Of a stretch of DNA of 64,000 nucleotides, positions 44,394-53,018 are shown one piece after another. This DNA comes from Phycisphaerae bacterium (GTDB lineage Bacteria > Planctomycetota > Phycisphaerae > UBA1845 > CAIVHJ01), in NCBI GenBank assembly GCA_022072405.1, contig JAJVHX010000018.1:1-64000 (forward strand), written 5' to 3'. A model generated the notes under the pieces. That model searched no databases, was not told the origin of the DNA, and saw only the letters and a list, made by a program, of their open reading frames with translations. Position numbers and translations under genes: made by a program. Every line of letters starts with the position of its first letter. Within the stretch, counting starts at the first letter, position 1.

Positions 44394-45371
44394 TCAGGCC
44401 GCCAGAAACTGTTCTTCCAGGGCGGTCCGAATTTTTTTCAACGCTTTGTTCTGAATCTGGCGGACCCGTTCCTTGGTCACACCGATCAGCTCGCCCACCT
44501 GCTCCAGCGTTTTGCCGCCATTCAGATCCGGCAGCGCCTGCAGCGCGAAACGTTCCCGAATAACCGTCTGCTCAATATCACTCAACTGGGCCACATTGGC
44601 CCCTAAAATCTGTTTTAGTTCATCCAGACAGGTTTCTTCCGTCCCCACCCGTTTACGATCGAGAAAATCACTCCGTTCCAGATCGGAGTTCAGCTCCACC
44701 GGAAACAGGGTACGATATCGGCTGGTCTTCATCGCCACGCGGGAAAAGCTCTTGAGGATGGCACGGCAGGCGTAAGTACTGAAGCGGAAGCCTCGCCGGG
44801 GATCAAATTTCTCAGCGCTGCGGATCAAGGCCATATTGCCTTCGCTGACCAGCTCGTTGAAATCCAGGCCGTTCATCTTGGTCCGCTTAGCCATCGACAG
44901 CACCAGCGGCACATTCTTCTGAATAATCTCGGCCCGGAGTTTCTGAGTCCATCGGCCCCAGTAGAGCACATCCCGACTCGCTGACAGCGTCAGCCGTTTG
45001 CCCGCATACGCTGTAAATACCTTAGCCAATCGATAGCGGACGTAACTGTAACGGATGAATAGATCCGCTTCCGCTTCGGCGGGCAAAGCCACCAGCGCGT
45101 GATCGGTTATCCCCGTCACGCGCCGCGTCCGGACGCCCAGATAATGCTGTTCGGCATCGGGCTGATCAAACTGCGGCTGATAATGGTAATCCAGCGGGGT
45201 GGTCAGAAACTGCTGCAACTGGCGAACTTCTTCGCCCGCCAGTTTGGCCAGCACCTGTTCCGTTGGCAACTGCGCTGACGGCAACTGTGCCGTCGGCGAT
45301 GGTACCGCTGCTGATGGTGCTGTCGGTATCGGCGCAACACCGACCACTGCTTCTCGAGTCACAACCGGCAT
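44394..45371 (-). CDS. RNA polymerase sigma factor, sigma-70 (RpoD/RpoS-like) family
   Basis: 325 residues. Region 2 (AEIIQKNVPLVLSMAKRTKMNGLDFNELVSEGNMALIRSAEKFDPRRGFRFSTYACRAILKSF, seen in pieces NELVSEGNMALIRSAEKFD and GFRFSTYACRAI) and region 4 (KTLEQVGELIGVTKERVRQIQNKALKKIR) are intact. A Pro/Ala/Ser-rich N-terminus with imperfect repeats (PTAQLPSAQLPTEQ) replaces region 1.1. Likely an alternative group 2/3-type factor rather than the primary one. Region 3 is short. Monocistronic with a strong terminator. Confidence 0.9.
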   Translation of the reverse strand: MPVVTREAVVGVAPIPTAPSAAVPSPTAQLPSAQLPTEQVLAKLAGEEVRQLQQFLTTPLDYHYQPQFDQPDAEQHYLGVRTRRVTGITDHALVALPAEAEADLFIRYSYVRYRLAKVFTAYAGKRLTLSASRDVLYWGRWTQKLRAEIIQKNVPLVLSMAKRTKMNGLDFNELVSEGNMALIRSAEKFDPRRGFRFSTYACRAILKSFSRVAMKTSRYRTLFPVELNSDLERSDFLDRKRVGTEETCLDELKQILGANVAQLSDIEQTVIRERFALQALPDLNGGKTLEQVGELIGVTKERVRQIQNKALKKIRTALEEQFLAA

Positions 45372-45703
45372 CTTTCCCTCCTGGACCGCTCAACGGGTCC
45401 GGTGCCTGGCGGAGCATTCAATCAGCTCCTGTGACAATAGTTCGATTCGATTTTCAACACTTCAATTCAACCACCCGGACTGCAACAGCCCATCTGTTCT
45501 ACCGCTGGCCGGATTGTCTAAGGGGGAATAGAAGTGCGCGATTCTACAATCTTGAGTATATCACGGCTTTAATCAGGAGCAAATTTTTTAGAACTTTCTC
45601 ATTTGAATTGAGTTATGAATTCCGATAATCAAGTCTAACCGTAGCATCGTCCCGAAATTCACAATCCCGGAATTCAGCCATTGCGGAAAATTCCGCTGGC
45701 TCA
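45372..45703. other. intergenic region upstream of the sigma gene
   Basis: About 330 bp, moderately AT-rich in 45540-45650. It should carry the sigma-gene promoter; no clear consensus pair, repeat or RNA seen. Confidence 0.4.
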
Positions 45704-47002
45704 TTATTCGTACCTGAGCGCCACAATCGGATCAAGCCGCGACGCCCGAATGGCAGGATACATTCCGAAAAAGATGCCAATCAATACCGAGAGGCAGAAG
45801 CTGACCATCACCGTCCAGGTATGGACTATGGTTTCCCATTGAACCAGTTCGTTGATCACCCTGGCCCCTCCCCAGCCCAAAGCGATGCCGATCAGACCGC
45901 CGATGGTGGTTAAGACCACCGTTTCTACCAGGAATTGCCAGACAATATGATGCCGTTTCGCACCCAAAGCCCGACGAATCCCGATCTCCTTGGTCCGCTC
46001 GGTCACCGTCGCCAGCATGATATTCATGATGCCGATGCCGCCGACCAGCAGCGAGACCGCCGCTATGATCCCCAACACCAGTTGCTGATTCCGCTTTTTG
46101 CGCTGGGCCTGTTCCAGGCTGGCGAGCGGCACGCGGATATCGAAATCATCCTTATCGTGGGTTTTTTCAAAGACTCGCCGGACCAGGTCCGAGACCCGCT
46201 CGACATTCTCGATCTGATCAATCACGATATAAAGGCCGCTCAATTCCACATCCAGCCATTCGCGCGTGCCGCTGGATTGGCGAACCATCTTGTCGCCATA
46301 GCGGGCATTGGCAGTGGCGATGGGAATGTAGACATCTTTGTTGAAATCGCGTTCCTGCGTCGAGCGACCTGGCGCTCCCGCCGTCTTCACCCGCCCAAGG
46401 ACCCCCACCACCTCATAAGGAATGGAATTGCCGCCGCTGTCCGTCTGGGCCAATAGGGTCTGACCGATCGGATCCGTAAGCGGAAATAAGACCTTGGCGA
46501 TTTCATCGCCGATCACGCACACCTGGGCCAGCGTTTTATTATCCAGGTCGGACAGCGCCCGCCCGCCCGGCAAGATATTTAGATTCACATGCTCGAACAA
46601 CGTGGGCGTGGTGCCCACCACCGCAGCCGGTGCTCTCGTCTCACCCCGCCGCACCGCAAAGGCCACATCCCGCATCGGGATCACTTCCACGATATGCGGG
46701 AGCGTATTGCGGATGATCTCCACATCATCCCGCAGCACGCCATATTCCAGCATGCGCGTGTTACGGCTCTCGGCCACCTGGGTGGCCTGCTGAGGCCGGA
46801 TCGACTGCACGATGATATTACGCGTCCCCAGCAGCTCAATCAGACGCATTTCATCGGCGCTGGCTCCCTCGCTGATCGACAGCATGCAGATCACCGCTCC
46901 CACGCCGAAGATGATCCCCAGCGCCGTCAGCGCCGAGCGCAGCTTGTGCAGACGCAGGTTGCGTAAGCCCAGTCGTACCGTTTCTGCGAAAAAGGAATTC
47001 AC
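45704..47002 (-). CDS. MacB/FtsX-type ABC transporter permease
   Basis: About 432 residues from GTG 47002. N-terminal helix (LRSALTALGIIFGVGAVICML), a large periplasmic domain (residues about 60-300), then three C-terminal helices (QLVLGIIAAVSLLVGGIGIMNIML, VVLTTIGGLIGIALGW, VMVSFCLSVLIGIFFGMYPAIRASRL) in the MacB arrangement, ending with the ALRYE motif. Mechanotransmission family: tripartite efflux or lipoprotein trafficking. The partner ATPase gene is not in the window. An upstream open frame is repeat-derived and is not part of the protein. Confidence 0.9.
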   Translation of the reverse strand: MNSFFAETVRLGLRNLRLHKLRSALTALGIIFGVGAVICMLSISEGASADEMRLIELLGTRNIIVQSIRPQQATQVAESRNTRMLEYGVLRDDVEIIRNTLPHIVEVIPMRDVAFAVRRGETRAPAAVVGTTPTLFEHVNLNILPGGRALSDLDNKTLAQVCVIGDEIAKVLFPLTDPIGQTLLAQTDSGGNSIPYEVVGVLGRVKTAGAPGRSTQERDFNKDVYIPIATANARYGDKMVRQSSGTREWLDVELSGLYIVIDQIENVERVSDLVRRVFEKTHDKDDFDIRVPLASLEQAQRKKRNQQLVLGIIAAVSLLVGGIGIMNIMLATVTERTKEIGIRRALGAKRHHIVWQFLVETVVLTTIGGLIGIALGWGGARVINELVQWETIVHTWTVMVSFCLSVLIGIFFGMYPAIRASRLDPIVALRYE

Positions 47003-47062
47003 CCGATTCCCCGCTGCTGTGACACAATCACATCCTGACCGGAATATCCCAGATGTTTTAAA

Positions 47063-47086
47063 GAGCCGCGCTTCAGCCCATGCGGA
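47063..47086. repeat. family A palindrome, copy 8 (degenerate)
   Basis: GAGCCGCGCTTCAGCCCATGCGGA, stem partly decayed. It lies next to copy 9, upstream of the permease. Confidence 0.6.
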
Positions 47087-47097
47087 CCCCTTTAATC

Positions 47098-47178
47098 TAG
47101 AAGTGGTTTCAAAATTCAATGAGCCGCGGGCTTTAGCCCGCGCGAAGCCTCAATTGGTGATTTTGAAACCAGCTCCAG
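47098..47178. mobile_element. nested family A element, copy 9
   Basis: CTAGAAGTGGTTTCAAAATTC ... right arm GATTTTGAAACCAGCTCCAG around the core GAGCCGCGGGC-TTTA-GCCCGCGCGA (47121-47146). Outer arms pair at 12 of 15 positions. Same architecture as 24483 and 63119. Confidence 0.8.
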
Positions 47179-47329
47179 CCACTCCATTAATCATAGACGA
47201 ATCAACCACCGGACTCCAGTTCACGGATTCTCCGCCTCATTCCATTGTACTCCCGCTGCGTTCCTCGCCGATAAATCCATCACGGCGTGGTCGTGCAATC
47301 ATAAAGCCAAACGAAACGGGGATGGACTC

Positions 47330-48106
47330 ATGTTATACGCTGCGTTGACGGTCTGGTTGCTGGTAGTGGTTTATTGTGCGCACGGAGTCTACCAGTTGTG
47401 GTCGGGCCTGATCCAATCCAAGGTGATCAATATTCTGCTGCTGCCCGGGACGCTGGTCGCTCAACTGGGCCATATCCTCGGTCTGCTGATCACCGGCGGT
47501 ACGGTCAATAACACCAGCCTGATGAAGGACGAAAAAACCGCCGAACCCACCACCGACAAAAACCCCGAAACACAGGTGCCGGTCTTCGGCCCGATCATCA
47601 TCGCTCTGCTGCCCATCCTCGCCTGCGGCTTGAGTATCTATGCCGTGGTCAGTACCATCGGCCAGGATGTCCTGACCGCGACCCTCACCAATCAGGTCAG
47701 CGGCTCCTCCTCCACCGGGCAACTCACCACCGCGCTGCCCACCAGCCTCTCCGCTTTCTGGGCTACCTTGCGCGGCTGCCTCACCATGGTGGAACGCTTC
47801 AGCGGCGCCATCCTCTCCAGTGACTTCGGCCACTGGCAAAGCTGGCTCTTCGCCTACCTGCTCATCTGCCTCACCGTGCGCATGGCTCCGTTGCCCGGTA
47901 ACCAGCGCGGATCGGTCGGCGCCATTCTGCTGCTCGGTTTCATTACCGCCATTGTCGGACTGGCCACCAACGCCACCGTCGATACCATCCGCAATATCTG
48001 GAACCTGCTCAGCTTCGCCGTCGCCACCCTGCTGTTCCTGCTGGTCATCAGCCTGATCATCCGCGGCGCCGTCGGCTTGCTCCGCATCGTCACCAGCAAA
48101 GCCTGA
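47330..48106 (+). CDS. membrane protein, possibly a degenerate M50-like family
   Basis: 258 residues, five or six predicted helices (VWLLVVVYCAHGVYQLW, FGPIIIALLPILACGLSIYAV, WLFAYLLICLTVRM, VGAILLLGFITAIVGLA, LLSFAVATLLFLLVISLIIRG). LLPGTLVAQLGHILGLLITGG resembles the HExxH helix of membrane metallopeptidases, but the His-Glu is replaced (QLGHI), so no protease activity is expected. Function unknown. Confidence 0.6.
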   Translation: MLYAALTVWLLVVVYCAHGVYQLWSGLIQSKVINILLLPGTLVAQLGHILGLLITGGTVNNTSLMKDEKTAEPTTDKNPETQVPVFGPIIIALLPILACGLSIYAVVSTIGQDVLTATLTNQVSGSSSTGQLTTALPTSLSAFWATLRGCLTMVERFSGAILSSDFGHWQSWLFAYLLICLTVRMAPLPGNQRGSVGAILLLGFITAIVGLATNATVDTIRNIWNLLSFAVATLLFLLVISLIIRGAVGLLRIVTSKA

Positions 48107-48229
48107 GCTCCATGATACCTCGAATCGCAAAGCATCATCGTTGATGCGATCATGCTTGCTCAAAGCAACAGGCCCGCCTTTCATCTGTTGTCACCCCCGC
48201 GGATTTTTCAGTATTGGTATCGTTTCACC

Positions 48230-48253
48230 GATCCACGACTGTAAGGGAGCGGT
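48230..48253. repeat. family C repeat, copy 3
   Basis: GATCCACGACTGTAAGGGAGCGGT; shares GTAAGGGAGCGGT with the MITE interior at 43992 (opposite orientation). Confidence 0.6.
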
Positions 48254-48306
48254 CTTCAACAGAGGGTGTTTGAATATTGGTTCAAACGACACCAGTACCC
48301 GATATT

Positions 48307-48675
48307 TCAGTGTTGGTTACGACATATCACGGCATTGATATAACGTACGCATTGCGCTAACAACATCAACATCATTCCTGGTACTGCCGCAAGTGCGACC
48401 ATAATCGGTAGTACCATCATAAACGCATCCCTTGGAGCCCCCATCAATAAAGTTAATCGTAAAGAGATAGCCATACCGCCCATCAGTGCAATGCATAAGC
48501 CAGCCAGCATCACATAAATCCAACGAAGTTGAAGTTCAGTGGCCATATAGCAACAAACAACCCAGATGGGAAGTAGACTTGGCTGAAGAAAACCCACCAT
48601 TTCACTGCTGAACAACATGCCCGAAATGAACGAACCCAGTAACCCGCCACCGATGAGTTTTACGTTTCGGCTCAT
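48307..48675 (-). CDS. small membrane protein
   Basis: 122 residues from ATG 48675 with AGGA 7 bp upstream (MSRNVKLIGGGLLGSFISGML...). Four hydrophobic helices, few charges (SLLPIWVVCCYM, WIYVMLAGLCIALMGGMA, MVLPIMVALAAVPGMMLMLLA). No family recognised. Composition and a ribosome-binding site support a real gene, but it is isolated. Confidence 0.5.
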   Translation of the reverse strand: MSRNVKLIGGGLLGSFISGMLFSSEMVGFLQPSLLPIWVVCCYMATELQLRWIYVMLAGLCIALMGGMAISLRLTLLMGAPRDAFMMVLPIMVALAAVPGMMLMLLAQCVRYINAVICRNQH

Positions 48676-48859
48676 GGGCAGTCCTGCCTTATTATGACTG
48701 TTGCAATCCACAATGATTGAATACCACAGTAATGAATCGTCCCGGACAGCGCTTACCCCACTGTTGTGTGGCTAACAATAATCCCGCTTCGCTATGGAGC
48801 GATGGTAAAGTATGTTACTGCTCTGTGAGCCGAGGCAACTATGCGGTCAACGTTAGTCT

Positions 48860-48940
48860 GTAGCGGCCGACCTCCGTGTCGGCCGTTATATCGTTATATG
48901 TTGACCCCAGACAGGCGGCGGAGACGCCGACCGCTACCGC
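48860..48940. repeat. family D paired hairpins
   Basis: GTAGCGGCCGAC-CTCCGT-GTCGGCCG (48860-48885) and GGCGGCGGAGACGCCGACCGCTACC (about 48915-48938), joined by an AT-rich linker. Outer ends GTAGCGG and CCGCTAC are complementary. It lies just beyond the diguanylate cyclase stop. Confidence 0.65.
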
Positions 48941-48965
48941 ACAAAAATATCGGGTATCGTTGCCT

Positions 48966-50267
48966 TCAGGCAGGGGAATCGGGGAGTTGACCAACGAGCT
49001 GGAAGCGGCTCTTGCCATGTTCCTTGGCCTGGCGGAGAGCCTGATCGGCCTTGAGGAGCAGTTCCTGCGGGTCGGCGGCGTCCCAGGGGAAGCTGGCCAA
49101 TCCGCCGCTGACGGTGAGCCGTCCACGGGCCTTGGGTCCCAGGCAGCCGAACTCATGATTCTTCAGCGCCTCGGTGAAGCGCTTCATCACCGCGATCGCC
49201 TCTTCCGGGTGATTGCTGCCGCTGACCCGCGGACTTTCCGCATCCCAGAAGACCACCACGAATTCGTCGCCCCCCAGCCGGGCCACCACATCCTCCACCC
49301 GGCAGTGACGGAGCAGCAGTTGCGCGGTGTGGCGTAAAATCTCATCGCCGGCATCGTGGCTGAACTGATCGTTGTATATCTTGAAATCATCGATATCAAA
49401 CAGGCAGATCGTCACACGAAAGCGCTCGCGTGCCGCCCGCTGAATAGTGCGATTGAGAAAATTCATCAGGTAGCGCCGATTAGGCAGCCGCGTCAGATCG
49501 TCGGTCATCGCCAGTTGCTGCCACTGATGCTGACGTTTGGCGGCGTGCAGCACGTGGCCGCAGATCCCCGCCAGGTAACGCAACTTGTCCACCTGCCCGC
49601 CGTCATAGCTGCCGCGCTGCGGCAAGCCTAACTGCACTTCGCCGATCTTCTGCCCTTCACGAATTATCGCTTCCTGCAACACCGGCTCGCCGCTACGCAC
49701 ACCATGCAGGCCGCTCAGCCCATCCGCCAGCACCTGCACCCAGCCAGCCCCCAGCGCCCCCGCCAGCAACTCCGCCATCTGCTGCAACAGCCGATGAGGT
49801 GACTGGGTCAGACTCTCCAGCACACGAGCCAGCGCCACCATCTCCTGAACGTTGGTCGCCGGCGGCTGCGTCACCAGCGCCCCCGCGCTGGGCTGCAGCG
49901 ACAGCAACTGGTCCAGCTCTCGCGGATCGGGCGGAAAGATCAGGTAATCGTCGGCCCCGGCTTCCAGCGCCCGCCGACTCATCGGCTCACATTCCGGCGG
50001 GCAGCACAACACCAGCGGCGTGCTCTCGCCGATCGCCATCCGCAGCCCGCGTATCGCCCGTTCCAGCGAGGCAAAGGTCGGATCAACACACGCCAGCACC
50101 GCATGCACCGGCCCATTCGCCAGCTCGGCAATCCCCGCCATATAGGTCGGCACCACCGCCAGGCGCACCGTCGGGTATCGCTGCTCCAGCAGCGCCGCCA
50201 TGCGCAGTCGATCCGCTACGACCAGCAGCCGATGTCCAAATGGCGAGGCTTGTTCCGAAAAACGCAC
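48966..50267 (-). CDS. GGDEF diguanylate cyclase with receiver-like N-terminus
   Basis: 433 residues. The C-terminal GGDEF domain has DDLTRLPNRRYL, DIDDFKIYND and RLGGDEF (active site intact), and RVED five residues before GGDEF is the product-inhibition I-site (RxxD). The N-terminal 130 residues resemble a response-regulator receiver (AGADDYLIFP) but the usual phosphoacceptor Asp pattern is not clear; a GAF-like central region follows. Makes c-di-GMP. GTG starts directly after the upstream gene's stop, so the two are co-translated. Confidence 0.88.
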   Translation of the reverse strand: MRFSEQASPFGHRLLVVADRLRMAALLEQRYPTVRLAVVPTYMAGIAELANGPVHAVLACVDPTFASLERAIRGLRMAIGESTPLVLCCPPECEPMSRRALEAGADDYLIFPPDPRELDQLLSLQPSAGALVTQPPATNVQEMVALARVLESLTQSPHRLLQQMAELLAGALGAGWVQVLADGLSGLHGVRSGEPVLQEAIIREGQKIGEVQLGLPQRGSYDGGQVDKLRYLAGICGHVLHAAKRQHQWQQLAMTDDLTRLPNRRYLMNFLNRTIQRAARERFRVTICLFDIDDFKIYNDQFSHDAGDEILRHTAQLLLRHCRVEDVVARLGGDEFVVVFWDAESPRVSGSNHPEEAIAVMKRFTEALKNHEFGCLGPKARGRLTVSGGLASFPWDAADPQELLLKADQALRQAKEHGKSRFQLVGQLPDSPA

Positions 50268-51023
50268 TTAACCCTCGTCTTCGCTTTCTGTCACACCCGA
50301 ACGACCGCCGGGTTGCTCCTGTAGTATGATCGGCTCGCTGAGCAGCGCGCGCAATTCCTCTTCAGTCAGCAACGTCGAAAGTTCCGGCGCTGAAAATTGT
50401 TCCTCAGCGGGAACCGCCGGTGAAGAACTGGTCATGCGCGGTGTTGATTGTTTCTGGCGGCGGACCCTTTGCCGCTGCGTCAGTAAATCTTCTTCTTCCG
50501 GAGTCACCACCGGCGAGAGTGGTGTTAATCGTGTTGGTTTACTGGCGGAGGGCCTGGGTCGTTCGATGGCACTCTCCACCGGCCGGATGATTTCCTCCAC
50601 CAGCAGATCGGTTAGTCGCGAACTATCCAGGCGTTCAACAGTTTCACTACCTTCTACCTCGCCCATCATCCGCCATTGCTCCGCGATTCCAGCCAGTTGC
50701 TTCGGCGTGATATACTCCCGCGCCCCTGCTGCCATAGCCCATTCGCGCGTGACTTCACTCGATTCCGTTCCGTAAACATAAACCGCCAGTGCACGAAACC
50801 GCCGGTTCATGAATTGCAGAAATTCCTGATCGCCCGGATGCAGACCGCCCAGGTTCACCAGCACCGTGCACCACCCCTCCACACCGCGACGCACCACCTC
50901 CGCCAATCCCAGATAACAATCGGTCCGGCGTTCTTCAGCCAGCGTCAACTTCGCGAGCTGCTCGCTCATCGCCTGGCTGGGACGATCAGATTCCAGCGTG
51001 ATATGTAAGACCGGTCGGGCCAT
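50268..51023 (-). CDS. receiver-like protein partner of the diguanylate cyclase
   Basis: 251 residues. The first 120 fit a receiver-type fold (TVLVNLGGLHPGDQEFLQFMN, AVYVYGTESSEVTREWAMAAGAREYITPKQLAG) but Asn replaces the phosphoacceptor Asp position, so it is probably a pseudo-receiver. A Pro/Ser/Glu-rich linker and an acidic tail (ELSTLLTEEELRALLSEP) follow. It precedes and abuts the cyclase gene. Likely a regulatory adaptor; not a recognised family. Confidence 0.6.
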   Translation of the reverse strand: MARPVLHITLESDRPSQAMSEQLAKLTLAEERRTDCYLGLAEVVRRGVEGWCTVLVNLGGLHPGDQEFLQFMNRRFRALAVYVYGTESSEVTREWAMAAGAREYITPKQLAGIAEQWRMMGEVEGSETVERLDSSRLTDLLVEEIIRPVESAIERPRPSASKPTRLTPLSPVVTPEEEDLLTQRQRVRRQKQSTPRMTSSSPAVPAEEQFSAPELSTLLTEEELRALLSEPIILQEQPGGRSGVTESEDEG

Positions 51024-51139
51024 ATTGTTTCGCCATTACCCAAGGTTGTTCAATTACCCGCCCCACATTCTACCCGATTCAGACTGCCCATGACCAGAAA
51101 ATTATCAGAACTACCTGTCTGTTCACCGGTTATACACAA

Positions 51140-51934
51140 TCAGGCGCCCGCGAACAGCAGTTGATAACCGATGGTAAACGCAGTTACATCCACCAGGAAA
51201 TGGCTGATCCAGATCCCCCATATTCGACCGGTACGATGATAGTGATAGGCCCAGATCATACCGCCCGCCGCAATCCCCAGCGATAAAATCGCCGCCAACC
51301 CGCTATTCTGCAGATAGCGATTCAGTACGACATAGTGGTGGCTGGCAAAAGCCGTACCCGAAAAAACCATAGCCACTATCAATGCTCGTTGTCTTTTTCT
51401 AGGCCACAGATGCAGCAAAATGGCCTGCAACCGCCCGAAAACAAACCATCGCCAGTAATATTCCTCCAGACCCGAATTAATCACCGCCAGGAATACCGCA
51501 TAGAGTAAAAAATAATCATACGCACCGAAGGCCCGCACCTGCTCGCGCAGTGTCGAAGCATCGATCGACCCTCGAAACAACCCCAGATAGACCGCCCACA
51601 TCACCAAACCGGTTCCCACTCCGCTCGCCAAACCCACCATCATATCCAATGAGCCACGGGTTTTAGTCCGCACGTGGTTTATATCAGCGACTGTCGAACC
51701 AATTCCTATATGGCGCTGACTGGACGTTACCTGTCGCCGTTCCAGCCACCACCAGCTCAGTAGGGGGAGGAGGTTAAGGAGGATTTTGCTTAAAAAGTAG
51801 ATCCAGCGAACCTGGGCTGGTGAATCCGCAGCCTGCAGATAGAGCAGCGAAGCCAGCGTCGGCCCGATCGCGCAGACCAGCACCGCCAGCCCCAGTCGCC
51901 GATACGCCGTTGGGATGAGTACTCCACCGTTCAT
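51140..51934 (-). CDS. CPBP-family (CAAX-type) intramembrane metalloprotease
   Basis: About 264 residues, seven or eight helices. Active-site motifs: SGLEEYYWRWFVFG (EExxxR-type), FASHHYVVL and ISHFLVDVTAF, matching the three motifs of the Abi/CPBP family. A family A palindrome (51651-51677) is read in frame as part of a loop (DINHVRTKTRGSLDM) in front of helix 4. ATG 51934 has GGTGGAG about 10 bp upstream; the open frame extends upstream without need. Confidence 0.85.
   Translation of the reverse strand: MNGGVLIPTAYRRLGLAVLVCAIGPTLASLLYLQAADSPAQVRWIYFLSKILLNLLPLLSWWWLERRQVTSSQRHIGIGSTVADINHVRTKTRGSLDMMVGLASGVGTGLVMWAVYLGLFRGSIDASTLREQVRAFGAYDYFLLYAVFLAVINSGLEEYYWRWFVFGRLQAILLHLWPRKRQRALIVAMVFSGTAFASHHYVVLNRYLQNSGLAAILSLGIAAGGMIWAYHYHRTGRIWGIWISHFLVDVTAFTIGYQLLFAGA
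51651..51677. repeat. family A palindrome, copy 10, inside the CPBP gene
   Basis: GAGCCACGGGT-TTTA-GTCCGCACGTGG. The stem is imperfect, but it is in frame in the protease, third copy found within a coding region. Confidence 0.65.
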
Positions 51935-52006
51935 CAGCTGCATTCTCCACCCCGCCCCGGCTTTGTCCAGAGTGGATGAGCACCGGGACTGGGCAACCCG
52001 ACCCAA

Positions 52007-52039
52007 TTGCATATAATTATAAACTTGATTGCATAATAT
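52007..52039. promoter_or_regulatory. possible ArgR-box-like pair upstream of the dehydrogenase
   Basis: TTGCATATAATTATA (52007-52021) and TTGCATAATAT (52029-52039), AT-rich half sites also seen before argR at 52980. Arginine repressor boxes are AT-rich TGNATA-type palindromes, so this could be a target; it may also be promoter DNA only. Confidence 0.35.
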
Positions 52040-52065
52040 CATCAATTTTCATCTCAGGTGACTAC

Positions 52066-52971
52066 ATGAACACCATCGGTTGGATCGGTACAGGCGTAAT
52101 GGGAATCAGTATGTGCGGACATCTGCGGCGGGCCGGCCACGAGATCGTGGTCCATTCGCGCACCCGCAGCCGTGCGGAACCGCTGCTCCAGGCCGGCGCC
52201 CGCTGGGCGGAGACGCCGGCCGACGTCGCCCGTGACGCCCACATCATTTTCACCATGGTCGGTTTTCCTGCCGATGTGCGGGCCGTTTATTTCGGCGAAC
52301 ATGGGCTGCTGCCCGTGGCGCGATCCGGTCAGATTTTCGTGGACATGACCACCACGGAACCCAGCTTGGCCCGTGACATCGCGGCGACCGCCACCGCACG
52401 CGGGGCGTCCGCGCTCGATGCCCCGGTTTCCGGCGGGGATGTCGGTGCCCGCGAAGCCCGACTGGCCATCATGGTCGGCGGCGATCCGGCGGTCTTTGCC
52501 CAGGTGCTGCCCTTGTTTCAACGCCTCGGCCAGAACATCGTCCACCAGGGTCCGGCGGGCAGCGGCCAACATGCCAAAATGTGCAACCAGCTGGTGATCG
52601 CCGGCACCATGATCGGAGTATGCGAAAGTATGCTGTATGCTCAGCGGGCCGGTCTGGACGGCCCAACGATGCTGCAATCCATCCGCTCGGGGGCCGCCGG
52701 CTGCTGGACCCTGGAGAACCTCGCCCCCCGCCTGCTGCGCCACGATTACGCCCCGGGATTTTTTGTGGATCATTTCGTCAAGGACCTGGGCATCGCCCTG
52801 GCGGAAGCGGAACGGATGCAGCTGGCCCTGCCGGGACTCGCCCTCGCCAGACAGTTGTATATTGCCGTCCAGGCCCAGGGACACGGTCGCTGCGGCACTC
52901 AGGCCCTGTTGCTGGCTCTCGCCCAGCTTTCCGCCCGGAACCCGCAGGACCGCACCCGGAATGAAAATTAA
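52066..52971 (+). CDS. beta-hydroxyacid dehydrogenase (HIBADH/MmsB-like)
   Basis: 301 residues from ATG 52066 (AGGTGA upstream). NAD(P)-binding GWIGTGVMGISMCGHL at the N-terminus, substrate motif DAPVSGGDVGAR and the catalytic-Lys region GSGQHAKMCNQL are those of 3-hydroxyisobutyrate/tartronate semialdehyde reductases; the catalytic Lys is the K in HAKMCNQ. The substrate cannot be told. It lies just before the arginine genes but in its own transcript is uncertain (47 bp gap to argR). Confidence 0.9.
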   Translation: MNTIGWIGTGVMGISMCGHLRRAGHEIVVHSRTRSRAEPLLQAGARWAETPADVARDAHIIFTMVGFPADVRAVYFGEHGLLPVARSGQIFVDMTTTEPSLARDIAATATARGASALDAPVSGGDVGAREARLAIMVGGDPAVFAQVLPLFQRLGQNIVHQGPAGSGQHAKMCNQLVIAGTMIGVCESMLYAQRAGLDGPTMLQSIRSGAAGCWTLENLAPRLLRHDYAPGFFVDHFVKDLGIALAEAERMQLALPGLALARQLYIAVQAQGHGRCGTQALLLALAQLSARNPQDRTRNEN

Positions 52972-52979
52972 TTTCGATG

Positions 52980-53018
52980 TTGCATACATGTGCATATTAT
53001 GTATAATGGAGGTGACCA
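52980..53018 (+). promoter_or_regulatory. argR promoter/operator region
   Basis: TTGCAT (52980-52985), 16 bp, TATAAT (53002-53007), then GGAGGTGA (53008-53015) directly before ATG 53019. The overlapping repeats TGCATACATG and TGCATATTATGTATA resemble ArgR half sites. The very short leader is unusual, so autoregulation by ArgR is a reasonable inference, not a proof. Confidence 0.5.

Noticed and set aside
46995-47119. N-terminal extension of the MacB-type permease
   Set aside because: The extra codons cover two family A repeats and lack permease character; the GTG at 47002 fits the family start.
47333-48184. 283-codon antisense ORF opposite the membrane gene at 47330
   Set aside because: Asp/Gly/Gln-rich shadow of a hydrophobic gene.
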